Source of the DNA: Verrucomicrobiota bacterium
GTDB taxonomy: Bacteria; Verrucomicrobiota; Verrucomicrobiia; Limisphaerales; UBA1319
DNA length: 64,000 nt
Reading direction: 5' to 3'
NCBI GenBank assembly: GCA_022711435.1
Contig: JAKLFB010000012.1
Coordinates: 80,234-144,233, forward strand
This document shows positions 26,368-35,019 of the stretch, one piece after another; positions within the stretch are counted from its first letter, which is position 1; each line of letters begins with the position of its first letter. The notes below the pieces were generated by a model. It was not told the DNA's origin. It saw nothing but the letters and a program-made list of their open reading frames with translations, and searched no databases. The translations under genes were made by a program, and so were the position numbers.

Positions 26368-29142
26368 ATGGCCAAAAAGCCCGCCACTTCCAAAACCGTC
26401 GAAACCCTCAAGCACGACGAAGCCAAGCGGAAGAACATCCCCACCGCCGAGCACCAGTCCGTCATCCAAAAGGAGCAGGAGGCGCCCCGCGCGGTGAAAT
26501 ATCCTCGCAACACGGACCTCGATCCCCAGCTCGTCTGGCGCGGCAAGGATGAGCAGGACTGGAGCGACCTCGTCGTCCACGCCCCGCCGCTATACATTCA
26601 GGAAAAAATCCACCCCAAGGTGCTGATTGACGATCTGCTGCGCCAATCCAAAGAGGCGAAGGCGCAGGCGCCGGGTGCGCAAATCGATCTCTTCGCCGAC
26701 TTCAACGGCATGGCCAAGGGTGCGGACAAGACCGAGTTTTACCAGCACGACCAGAACTGGTCCAACCGCATGATCCTCGGCGACTCCCTCCAGGTGATGG
26801 CCAGCCTCGCTGAGCGCGAGGGTCTGCGCGGGCGCGTGCAGTGCATCTACTTCGACCCGCCCTACGGCATCAAGTTCAACAGCAACTTCCAGTGGTCCAC
26901 CACCAGCCGCGACGTGAAGGACGGTAACGCCGACCACATCACCCGCGAGCCGGAACAGGTCAAGGCGTTCCGCGACACCTAGCGCGACGGCATCCACAGC
27001 TACCTCACCTATTTGCGCGACCGCCTCACTGTCGCCCGCGACCTCCTCGCCGAGTCCGGCTCCATCTTCGTGCAGATCGGTGATGAAAATGTCCATCGGG
27101 TTCGCGCTTTACTGGACGAAGTCTTCGGCAGCGAAAACGCCATCGCGACGATACCTTTCAAAAAGACATCGGCGCTCGGCGGCAAAACAATCGACGTGGT
27201 TTTTGATTTTCTCCTTTTCTATGCAAAGGACCTAGAAAAAGTGAAATACCGCCGGCAGTTGATGGACACAGGATTTGACACCTACGCGTATCCGAATGTC
27301 GAAACCGGAATCGGCGAATGGCGTCGCCTATCGTCAGAGGAACGAGAACAATTCAAGTCAGAGATGGGCCGCTTGTTTCGGACGGACAATCTCACGTCGC
27401 AAAGCGGAGGAGATAAAACCAACTTCACAATTTCGATTGAAGGCAAGAGTCTGCGCCCGTCGAGCGGAGCATTTTGGAAAACGAACGAGAAGGGAATGAG
27501 CGTCTTGGCAAAGGCAGGCCGACTCCGCCCAGTTGGCAACACGCTGACATACATCAGATACCAAGACGATTTCGCTGCGCGAGCGCTCACGGCGTGGTGG
27601 GACGACACGATCCAGTCAACTTTTGCAGCGAGCAGCATCTACGTCGTTCAGACTTACACAAAGGTCGTGCAGCGTTGCCTGTTGATGACCACCGACCCCG
27701 GCGACCTTGTGCTCGATCCGACCTGCGGTTCCGGTACCACCGCCTATGTCGCTGAGCAATGGGGTCGCCGCTGGATCACGATTGACACCTCCCGCGTGGC
27801 GCTGGCCATGGCCCGCGCCCGCATCATGGGCGCCCGTTATCCGTTTTACCTTCTCGCGGACTCACGCGAAGGCCAGGAGAAGGAAGCGGAAATCACCCGC
27901 AGCGCCCCCAGTTCGCAGCCTGTGTATGGGAACATCCGCCACGGTTTCGTCTATGAGCGCGTGCCGCACATCACGCTCAAGTCCATCGCAAACAACGCGG
28001 AGATTGATGTCATCTGGGAGCAGTGGCAGGCGAAGCTGGAGCCGTTGCGCGAGAATCTGAACGCCGCGCTCAAGAAAACCTGGCAGGAGTGGGAGATTCC
28101 CCGCGAGGCTGATGCCAAGTGGCCGGATGCGGCAAAGAAGATGCACGCCGACTGGTGGCAGGCGCGCATCTCCCGGCAGCAGGAGATGGACAAGTCCATC
28201 GCCTCCAAGGCCGAGTTTGAATACCTCTACGACAAGCCTTACGAGAGCAAAAAAATCGTCCGCGTGGCCGGTCCCTTCACCGTGGAGAGCCTTAGCCCCC
28301 ACCGCGTGCTCGGCGTGGATGAGGACGATGAGTTGATTGATACCCTCAAGGACGACAGCGCCGAATACGGAGCGAAACAGTCCTTCCCCCAGATGATTCT
28401 GGAGAACCTCAAGACCGCCGGCGTGCAGCAGGCGCACAAGGAGGACCGGATCACCTTCACCGGTCTCACCCCTTGGCCCGGCGAATTGGTCTGCGCCGAA
28501 GGCCGCTACCTGGAAGGCCAGACCGAGAAGCGGTCCGCCATCTTCATCGGCTCCGAGTTCGGCACCGTCCAGCGCGCTGATCTCGTGGCCGCTGCCCGCG
28601 AGGCCGGCGATGCCGGGTTCGATGTGCTGATCGCCTGCGCCTTCAACTACGAGGCGCACGCCACGGAGTTCAGCAGGCTGGGCCGCATCCCCGTGCTCAA
28701 GGCCCGCTTGAACGCCGATCTCCACATGGCCGAGGACCTAAAGACCACCAACAAAGCCAACCTCTTCGTCATCTTCGGCGAGCCGGACATCACACTCCTG
28801 CCGGACCCTGACGGCAAATTACGGGTGAAGGTCAACGGGGTGGACGTCTTTGATCCCAGCACCGGCGAAGTCCGCAGCGACAGCGCCGACGGCATCGCCT
28901 GCTGGTTCATTGATACCGACTACAACGAAGAAAGCTTCTTCGTCCGCCACGCCTATTTCCTCGGCGCGAACGATCCCTACAGCGCCCTGAAAACAACCCT
29001 GAAAGCCGAAATCAACGCCGAAGCCTGGGCCACCCTGCACAGCGACACCTCGCGCTCCTTCGAGAGACCGAAGAGCGGGCGCATTGCCGTGAAAGTGATC
29101 AATCATCTCGGCGATGAGGTGATGAAGGTATTCAAGATCTAA
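26368..29142 (+). pseudogene. Type III-like DNA methyltransferase (M) subunit with in-frame amber codon
   Basis: Beta-class N6-adenine (or N4-cytosine) methylase of 924 codons. Motif IV YFDPPYGIKF lies near residue 160 and, as in beta-class enzymes, the SAM motif VLDPTCGSGTTAYVAEQWG comes later, near 449-467. At codon 205 (26980-26982) the frame reads DT-TAG-RDGIHSYLTYL, where related proteins have Trp (TGG), so one base change interrupts an otherwise complete gene. The long C-terminal half is typical of Mod subunits paired with the R subunit family upstream. Without suppression, only a 204-aa product with motif IV but no SAM motif is made. Confidence 0.85.
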
Positions 29143-29147
29143 GCCCA

Positions 29148-31232
29148 ATGGACTTTCGCATCGCCGACACTTTCACCGACAGCCTCGCGCGCCTGACCGG
29201 CGATGAGCAGAAAGCCGCCAAGACGACAGCCTTTGACTTGCAGGTGAATCCGGCTGGGCCGGGCCTCAGCTTCCACAAGCTCGAAAAGGCGAAGGACAAG
29301 AATTTTTGGTCAGTGCGGGTGAGCAGCGACATCCGTCTCATTGTTCACAAGACGGAGAGCAGCCTGTTGCTCTGTTACGTGAATCACCACGATAAAGCGT
29401 ACGACTGGGCCGAGCGGCGGAAGCTGGAAACCCATCCCAGCACCGGAGCCGCGCAGTTGGTGGAAATCCGCGAGACGGTCAAAGAGGTCGTTGTCCCGGT
29501 CTATGTGCAAACCGAAATGCCTGCGCCAGCCAAGCGGCGCCTGTTTGCTGAGAAGTCCGACGTGGAGCTTTTGAGTTACGGCGTGCCGGCGGAGTGGTTG
29601 AACGATGTGCATCAGGCCAATGAAGACAGTCTGCTGGTGCTGGCGGATCGCCTGCCGGGTGAAGCGGCTGAGGCCCTCCTTGAACTCGCCACTGGCGGCA
29701 AACCGCGGGTGATGCAACCGGTGACCCCGATCGCGAGTCCTTTCGATCATCCCGATGCGCAACGCCGCTTCCGCGTGATGACCAACGTCGAGGAACTTCA
29801 GCGCGCCCTCGATTTCCCGTGGGAGAAATGGACGGTCTTCCTGCATCCCGAACAGCGGCAGTGGGTGGAGCGCGACTACACCGGGCCCGCTCGCATCTCC
29901 GGCTCCGCCGGCACGGGGAAGACCATCGTAGCATTGCATCGGGCCGTCCATTTGGCTCGGACCCGCCCCGAAGCGAGGGTGTTGCTCACGACCTTCTCCG
30001 ACACGCTGGCGAATGCGCTCCACACCAAGCTCAAACGCCTCGTGGGGAGCGAACCACGTCTTGCCGAGCGCATTGACGTTCACTCTATGAATGCCCTCGG
30101 TATCCGCCTCTACAAATCACTTTGCGGACCGGTGAGCCTGGCCAGCCGCGAAGCCGTGCGGGAAATTCTCGCTGGGGCATCCCAGGCCATCGGGGGCCAC
30201 AAGTTTAGAATCCTTTTCCTCTTGACCGAATGGGAACAGGTGGTGGACGCATGGCAGTTGGAAACGTGGGAGTCTTATCGGGATGTAGCACGACTCGGTC
30301 GCAAGACCCGGCTGCCCGAGGCGCAGCGGGCGGTTCTTTGGTCCATCTTCGAGCGGGTCCGCAACGGGTTGAAGGAGCGGAAGCTTACCACGCAGGCCGG
30401 TCTGTTCACCGCTCTGGCATCCGCACTGGCGAAAGACAGGCATCCGCCGTTCGACTTCGCCGTTGTGGATGAGGCACAGGACATCAGCGTTTCGGGATTG
30501 CGATTCCTCGCTGCCCTCGGGGGCAACCGCCCCAACGCTTTGTTCTTTGCCGGCGATCTCGGCCAGCGCATCTTCCAGCAGCCCTTCTCGTGGAAATCGC
30601 TGGGAGTGGATATTCGGGGGCGCTCCCGCACGCTGCGCATCAACTACCGCACGTCCCACCAAATCCGGATGCAAGCCGAGCGACTGCTCGGCCCGGAAGT
30701 GACTGATGTAGACGGCAATAGCGAGAACCGCAGCGACACGATTTCGGCCTTCAACGGCCCGCCGCCTGTCATCCGCGCGCTCGCGACTGAAAATGAAGAA
30801 ATCAAATTCGTCGGCACCTGGTTGGCTGAGCAGTCGAAAGCCGGCGTCCTGCCCCACGAGTTCGCCGTCTTTGTGCGCTCGGCAGGGCAATTCAACCGTG
30901 CCCAGGCTGCGATCAAGGAGTCTGGATTGCCTTTCAAGATTCTCGATGAGCGCGTCGAAACCACCAGCGGCTACGTTTCGATCAGTACCATGCACTTGGC
31001 CAAGGGACTCGAGTTCCGGGCCGTGGCGGTGATGGCGTGTGACGACGAGGTCATTCCGTTGCAGGAGCGCATCGAAACGGTGGGCGACGATGCTGATTTG
31101 CAGGAGGTTTATGACACCGAACGCCACCTGCTCTATGTCGCCTGCACGCGGGCGCGGGACCATCTCTTGGTGACCAGTGTTGAACCGGCATCGGAGTTTC
31201 TTGACGATCTGCGGGAATCAGCGCCGGGGTAG
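29148..31232 (+). CDS. RelE-like domain fused to UvrD/Rep-type helicase
   Basis: 694 aa, intact. Residues about 1-85 have the RelE/ParE toxin fold signature (FHKLEKAKDKNFWSVRVSSD, RLIVHKTESSLLLCYVNHHD, AYDWAERRK). A linker of about 140 residues leads to an SF1 helicase: Walker A SGSAGTGKTIVALHRA near 250, DEAQDISVSGLRFL near 440, the motif LRINYRTSHQIRMQ, and a C-terminal motif HLLYVACTRARDHLLV. It starts five bases after the M gene, so it belongs to the same transcription unit. The RelE part may recognise ribosomes or RNA, or have been repurposed for regulation; the helicase would act on DNA. Function in defence is inferred from context. Confidence 0.85.
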   Translation: MDFRIADTFTDSLARLTGDEQKAAKTTAFDLQVNPAGPGLSFHKLEKAKDKNFWSVRVSSDIRLIVHKTESSLLLCYVNHHDKAYDWAERRKLETHPSTGAAQLVEIRETVKEVVVPVYVQTEMPAPAKRRLFAEKSDVELLSYGVPAEWLNDVHQANEDSLLVLADRLPGEAAEALLELATGGKPRVMQPVTPIASPFDHPDAQRRFRVMTNVEELQRALDFPWEKWTVFLHPEQRQWVERDYTGPARISGSAGTGKTIVALHRAVHLARTRPEARVLLTTFSDTLANALHTKLKRLVGSEPRLAERIDVHSMNALGIRLYKSLCGPVSLASREAVREILAGASQAIGGHKFRILFLLTEWEQVVDAWQLETWESYRDVARLGRKTRLPEAQRAVLWSIFERVRNGLKERKLTTQAGLFTALASALAKDRHPPFDFAVVDEAQDISVSGLRFLAALGGNRPNALFFAGDLGQRIFQQPFSWKSLGVDIRGRSRTLRINYRTSHQIRMQAERLLGPEVTDVDGNSENRSDTISAFNGPPPVIRALATENEEIKFVGTWLAEQSKAGVLPHEFAVFVRSAGQFNRAQAAIKESGLPFKILDERVETTSGYVSISTMHLAKGLEFRAVAVMACDDEVIPLQERIETVGDDADLQEVYDTERHLLYVACTRARDHLLVTSVEPASEFLDDLRESAPG

Positions 31233-31284
31233 AACCCTGCGTCGGTAGTGGACGACTCAAAGCTGAATCAGGCCACAGTTAACA

Positions 31285-31309
31285 CAAATCGGTCAAATTA
31301 GTTGATAAA
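31285..31309 (+). repeat. Left 25-bp direct repeat bounding accessory block
   Basis: A 25-bp sequence ending TAGTTGATAAA matches 47434-47458 in the same orientation at 21 of 25 positions. It lies in the gap after the RelE-UvrD gene (31233-31377, no gene seen). It could be an attachment-site remnant. Confidence 0.45.
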
Positions 31310-31377
31310 CGGCAACAGACCCATCGACTTGCTCGGTCGATGAGATCGATGCCTGAGTTCCTAAACGGCACAGACCG

Positions 31378-31698
31378 TTAGGCCAGCTTCACCGCGGTGC
31401 CGCTGGCCGTCGTCATGAGCATGCCGTTGTTCGCGCCGAGCACCTCATAATCGAGGTCAACGCCGACCACGGCGTCCGCCCCCAAGGCTTGCGCGTAGGC
31501 CTCCATTTCGCGCAGGGCTGTGGTGCGGGCATTGCTCAGCACGTGCTCGTAGGAGCTGGAACGCCCCCCCACGATGTCACGGACGGCGGCAAACATGTCG
31601 CGAAAGATGTTCGCCCCGACAACGGCCTCGCCGGTCACGATGCCCAGGTACTGCTGAATCGAGCGTCCTTCGATGTTGGGTGTTGTGGTCGAGATCAT
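31378..31698 (-). CDS. YbjQ-family (UPF0145, heavy-metal-binding domain) protein
   Basis: 106 aa, matching the whole YbjQ/DUF74 family length. It begins [19 protein letters not shown] and contains [20 protein letters not shown] and [20 protein letters not shown]. The fold forms a pentameric ring of unknown function; a few members are reported to bind metals. No signal peptide. It lies alone between two integration-prone stretches. The sequence is complete and shows no decay. Confidence 0.88.
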   Translation of the reverse strand: MISTTTPNIEGRSIQQYLGIVTGEAVVGANIFRDMFAAVRDIVGGRSSSYEHVLSNARTTALREMEAYAQALGADAVVGVDLDYEVLGANNGMLMTTASGTAVKLA

Positions 31699-31815
31699 AA
31701 CATGCCCGCTACGTTGGCCTCTGGCGCTGGGAGCGGCAATTACGAACTGAGGGGCCGTTTGTAACTTCCGCCAAACCGCATCGACCCATCCCTGGCTCGC
31801 CGAGCAGGCCGGGTG

Positions 31816-31956
31816 TCAGTCCCAGCCCGAGCCGGGCCGCGGCGCCCGATCCAGTCGCGCCAGCCAAGCGCGCACAACCTCGGGGTGCGCGCCGGTGCGA
31901 TCCCGGGTTTCATCCGGATCGGCCTGGCAATCGAACAGCTCGATCCGGGTGCTCAT
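31816..31956 (-). pseudogene. C-terminal remnant of a sulfatase
   Basis: The reverse frame reads STRIELFDCQADPDETRD and on to RAWLARLDRAPRPGSGWD before TGA. LFDLxxDPxET is a typical C-terminal segment of arylsulfatase-like alkaline phosphatase superfamily proteins. Only about 46 codons remain; the catalytic CxPSR region is absent. Sulfatases are abundant in Verrucomicrobiota. Confidence 0.6.
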
Positions 31957-31962
31957 CCCTGA

Positions 31963-32205
31963 TCACGACTGAGAACATGATGGCCATTTGTTTCTGAAAA
32001 GAAGCACAACACCTATCCCCGCCAAAACCAGCACGACCAAGCCGATCTCCCAGCCTAATTCGGGCCTCTGAGGAGACGAACCCCCCTTTGCCAAGTTGAA
32101 CATTCCCCTCTCAATAGCATACGCGATTTTGGCTCCAACAATGCCCGCGGTGCAACAAGCACCGGATGTGACAAGGAGGATTGCGCCGATTGTCTTGTTA
32201 TTCAT
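31963..32205 (-). CDS. Small two-helix membrane protein
   Basis: 80 aa, no recognised family. A first membrane segment (TIGAILLVTSGACCTAGIVG) and a second (IGLVVLVLAGIGVVLLF) flank a short polar loop (NLAKGGSSPQRPELGWE). There is an acceptable ATG at 32205. It borders degraded sequence on both sides, so it could be a genuine small gene or a surviving piece. No partner is evident. Confidence 0.5.
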   Translation of the reverse strand: MNNKTIGAILLVTSGACCTAGIVGAKIAYAIERGMFNLAKGGSSPQRPELGWEIGLVVLVLAGIGVVLLFRNKWPSCSQS

Positions 32206-32231
32206 AGGACATTCAGTCTAATCGGTCTCAA

Positions 32232-32735
32232 TCAGATGTATCCGACCTTCAGCTCTTTCTTTGATGCTTCCATCGTCAGCAAAATCGCGAACGCACCCAA
32301 AGTGGCCGCTTGGATGCAGGAGGCAACCTCAAGAAGAAATGAGCGTCGCACGATGATCAGCGGGTCAAGACAGAGCGGGTCTTGAGCGTTCGGGTGCTTC
32401 TCGAATATCAAAACCAGTCCGGGGTCGTGGTGAAACCTGGCTGCCTCCTGTAGCAACAGGTTGGTTTCTTTGAACGCGGGGCTGCGGTCGCGCCGCTCGC
32501 TGGCTGCGCCGGTCTGGCGAAGGTGATCAATGCGATCGAGGGGGTCGGGATCCCCCACGGTGACGCCCATCCAGATCGTGGACGGTGGGCCGAAAGCCGT
32601 TGCGGTAGTTGGGCGATCCCATGGCGTACAAACGAGTGGCCATCCGCTCGGCGTAGCAGTTCTTGGGGTCATCCGGTCGCAACTGAGGCACCCGGGGTTC
32701 TGTCGTTCGCGGAGATCGATGCGTGCGGTGGTCAT
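32232..32735 (-). pseudogene. Relic of phage Gp37/Gp68-type (DUF5131) gene, with downstream small membrane ORF
   Basis: Two reverse frames together give the DUF5131 pattern: [20 protein letters not shown] and [15 protein letters not shown] in one frame, then [20 protein letters not shown] followed by RQTGAA in another. These match segments of phage Gp37/Gp68 family proteins (CxHCYAERMA, NVWLGVSVEN, RIDHLR) but with large internal losses and a frame change. The part from about 32440 to 32232 (ending KKELKVGYI) encodes an unrelated segment with one hydrophobic helix (CIQAATLGAFAILLTM) that I do not recognise. No working gene is likely. Confidence 0.5.
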
Positions 32736-32742
32736 TTGGGTT

Positions 32743-34587
32743 TTAGGTTTCTTCTGTTTCGTCTTCAGCGTCCTCGGCCGGAGCGTCTGGGCTGGCGGCG
32801 ACCACAGCCTTGCCCATGGCCTGCTCAATCACCCGGATGAGGGCGGCTTTGCGGTCGGCGTAGAAGTCGGTGAACTTGTCGGCTCGCAGCAGGAGGGGAT
32901 TGATGAGGTGCGTCTTCAGAATGTTGTCCTGCTCCGCGTCAGTAATCTGGACCTGGGCGTGGTCGCGGATTTGGTTGAGGTACTTGGACGGGGCCTTCCC
33001 GCCAATCATGCGGTTGGCTTTATAGGAGATGGGCGTCTTGTTCACGATGGAGTTGAAGACCTTGGGCTGGATGTGCTGGTCTTCGCACCAGTCGCGCGGG
33101 AAGATGTGGTGGATGTCGAGCTTACAGTCGTCACGATCAAGGTCCACCATGCGGGCTTTCCAGAAGAAATCGCGCGAGCCTTCACGTTGCAGCAGGACGT
33201 AGATACCGCGATAGGCGGCGCTGGTCCGAGTGCGGAGGGTGTCGAGGCGAGCGGGCTGGAAGCCGGCGGCAACCACCGTGACCGGCTCCGGAGCGCCGGC
33301 TTGGTCAATCCAGGCGAGGAGGTTCTGGAGGTCGAGGGCGATTCGGGTTTCGACGGCACCGCCATAGAGTTCGCCGAGGACGCCACACCAGAACCAGCGA
33401 GCAAGTTTGTTTCGGATGACGGGCTCGAGCCAGCGTTGGCCGAGATGGACCATGGCCGCCGCGATAGGAACGAGCTGGCTGCGGTACGGAAGAAACTTGG
33501 GGCTGTGGAAGCCTTCCATGCGCAGGAAGCGGTCGGCTTCGAGGAAGCCTTGAGTGAGTTGGTCGGCCCATTTATTAAAGGCGGCGAGAGGGAGTGACAG
33601 AACGTGTTCGCGTTTGGCGCTGACGGGGGTCACGGCTTTGCCGGTCAGGCCGGCGGCGAGGTCGGCGAGGCGTTGTTCATAAGTGTGAAGCAGAGAGAGA
33701 CCTTGAAGGAAGTCGGTCGGTTCGATGTCGTGGAGTAGCGGCTTGGCGGCGAACTTCTTGTGGCGGCCGGGCTTTTGGCTACGGGCGTTGCCGTACCAGT
33801 CATCGCGGAGGTTGAAGCCGTCGGCCGCGTAGGTGGCGGTAACGAGTTCAAAGACGGACAGGGGCACGCCGCCGGTGTTTACTTTCTCGAACACGAGACA
33901 GACGGCTTCCTTGCTTGTCTCCTTCTTGAGCTCAATGACAGGGACCTGGTATTCGCGGAAGGCGTTCAGGACGCGCTTGCGAAACTCCATGTAGCGCTTG
34001 AACTTGGTGTCATCGAAGGCCATGAGGCCCTCTTCCCACTGGTCAGAGTTGAGAATCTGGTTGCAGGGGAAATGAAACGCCTGGAATTCTTTTTCCAGGG
34101 CGCTGAGGTCAAGGACAACGTCGCGGCCGAAGTTGGCGCGCAGCATTTTGTTTGCGTCCACGGGAACGATGGAGTCCTCCAGGTTGCTGTTGCCGGCGAG
34201 TGCTTTCTCGATATCCATGTAGTAGAAGCGCTGGACCTCGCGGCCGTTGTCATCGCGCGTCTGGACCGGGGCGGACTGACGGAGGACCTGAGTAAGGGAA
34301 GTGAGGCGTTGCTGGCCGTCGAGGATGAGCTTCTCCGCAGCGGGTTTGGCGCCTGGGGGGAAAGCGACGCCTTCGATGGCGCGAATCTGGAAGCTGGCGG
34401 TTCCGCCGGTTTCCAGAAGCATAATGCTGCCGATCGGAAACGACCGGGCGATGCTGACGAGCAGAGAGCGGATGTGCGAGTCGTCCCACACCCAGCCACG
34501 CTGAAAGTCGGGGAGTTGGATTTTGCCTTCGAGGATCTCTTCGAGCAGTTTGCCCAGGGCGGTTTTTGTGGAGTCGAAAGTTGCCAT
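32743..34587 (-). CDS. DUF262-HNH protein (GmrSD-type restriction-like)
   Basis: 614 aa. The N-terminal DUF262 (ParB/sulfiredoxin-like nucleotidase) domain has IQLPDFQRGWVWDD and KLILDGQQRLTSL (DGQQR near residue 90). A long helical middle follows, then an HNH-nuclease-like DUF1524 region with LDIHHIFPRDWC near 490. The acidic tail is DAPAEDAEDETEET. This architecture matches GmrSD, the type IV enzyme that cuts modified phage DNA, and many uncharacterised defence proteins. The start MATFDSTKTALGK at 34587 is preferred; open sequence upstream overlaps the DUF488 remnant in another frame. It is divergent from the helicase operon. Confidence 0.85.
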   Translation of the reverse strand: MATFDSTKTALGKLLEEILEGKIQLPDFQRGWVWDDSHIRSLLVSIARSFPIGSIMLLETGGTASFQIRAIEGVAFPPGAKPAAEKLILDGQQRLTSLTQVLRQSAPVQTRDDNGREVQRFYYMDIEKALAGNSNLEDSIVPVDANKMLRANFGRDVVLDLSALEKEFQAFHFPCNQILNSDQWEEGLMAFDDTKFKRYMEFRKRVLNAFREYQVPVIELKKETSKEAVCLVFEKVNTGGVPLSVFELVTATYAADGFNLRDDWYGNARSQKPGRHKKFAAKPLLHDIEPTDFLQGLSLLHTYEQRLADLAAGLTGKAVTPVSAKREHVLSLPLAAFNKWADQLTQGFLEADRFLRMEGFHSPKFLPYRSQLVPIAAAMVHLGQRWLEPVIRNKLARWFWCGVLGELYGGAVETRIALDLQNLLAWIDQAGAPEPVTVVAAGFQPARLDTLRTRTSAAYRGIYVLLQREGSRDFFWKARMVDLDRDDCKLDIHHIFPRDWCEDQHIQPKVFNSIVNKTPISYKANRMIGGKAPSKYLNQIRDHAQVQITDAEQDNILKTHLINPLLLRADKFTDFYADRKAALIRVIEQAMGKAVVAASPDAPAEDAEDETEET

Positions 34588-34598
34588 AGGGTGTGGAG

Positions 34599-34886
34599 TT
34601 AAACGATGTGGCTGATGGAGAGGTTGCTCCAGCGGCGATGGAGGTATTCCACGACCAGGCGGCGGTGGCACTGGTGGAGCTTGTCCTCGCTGCAAAGGAG
34701 GCGGCCTTTGGCGCCGACGGCCACGACGCGCCGCCACTGGGCGAACCGGTGGAGACCAGGGCGGATCGTCTCGGCGAAAATAGAGTCGGTCCAGATCCTT
34801 ATGAGGTTGCTCACAAGAAAAAGCCCATCGGGCAAGCCCATCAGGATCTTCTTAGTCAACTTGGTAGCATTGGCGTTCATCATCAT
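34599..34886 (-). pseudogene. Probable truncated DUF488 protein
   Basis: The C-terminal part GRLLCSEDKLHQCHRRLVVE resembles the end of DUF488 proteins (ALMCxExxPxxCHR). The usual N-terminal TIGHS-type motif and first half are absent; upstream sequence (TKLTKKILMGLPDGLF) does not fit. Three consecutive ATG codons (34886, 34883, 34880) could start a roughly 95-aa product. The stop lies 11 bases before the DUF262 start, so the two were probably cotranscribed. Confidence 0.45.
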
Positions 34887-34977
34887 CGTTCCATTTCCCG
34901 TTGTTGCCCCGTGTTCATTGCGTTTCTCGATAGTAAAGCACGCATCGCTGGGAAACACAATACAGCATGTTTGCCAG

Positions 34978-35006
34978 TTGACAAGCAGATTTAACACGTG
35001 TTAAGT
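34978..35006 (+). promoter_or_regulatory. Promoter-operator candidate for the helicase operon
   Basis: A perfect TTGACA at 34978-34983 is followed 17 bp later by a weak -10, TTAAGT (35001-35006). A perfect 14-bp palindrome TTAACACGTGTTAA (34991-35004) overlaps spacer and -10. A second dyad TGTCAT-N7-ATGACA overlaps the ATG. The arrangement fits a dimeric repressor site; the helicase itself carries an XRE domain. Confidence 0.5.
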
Positions 35007-35019
35007 TGTCATCATTGAT

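Noticed and set aside
26980..26982. Amber codon as evidence of genetic-code change
   Set aside because: TAG ends other genes normally (for example the gene ending at 5568), so a single nonsense mutation is simpler.
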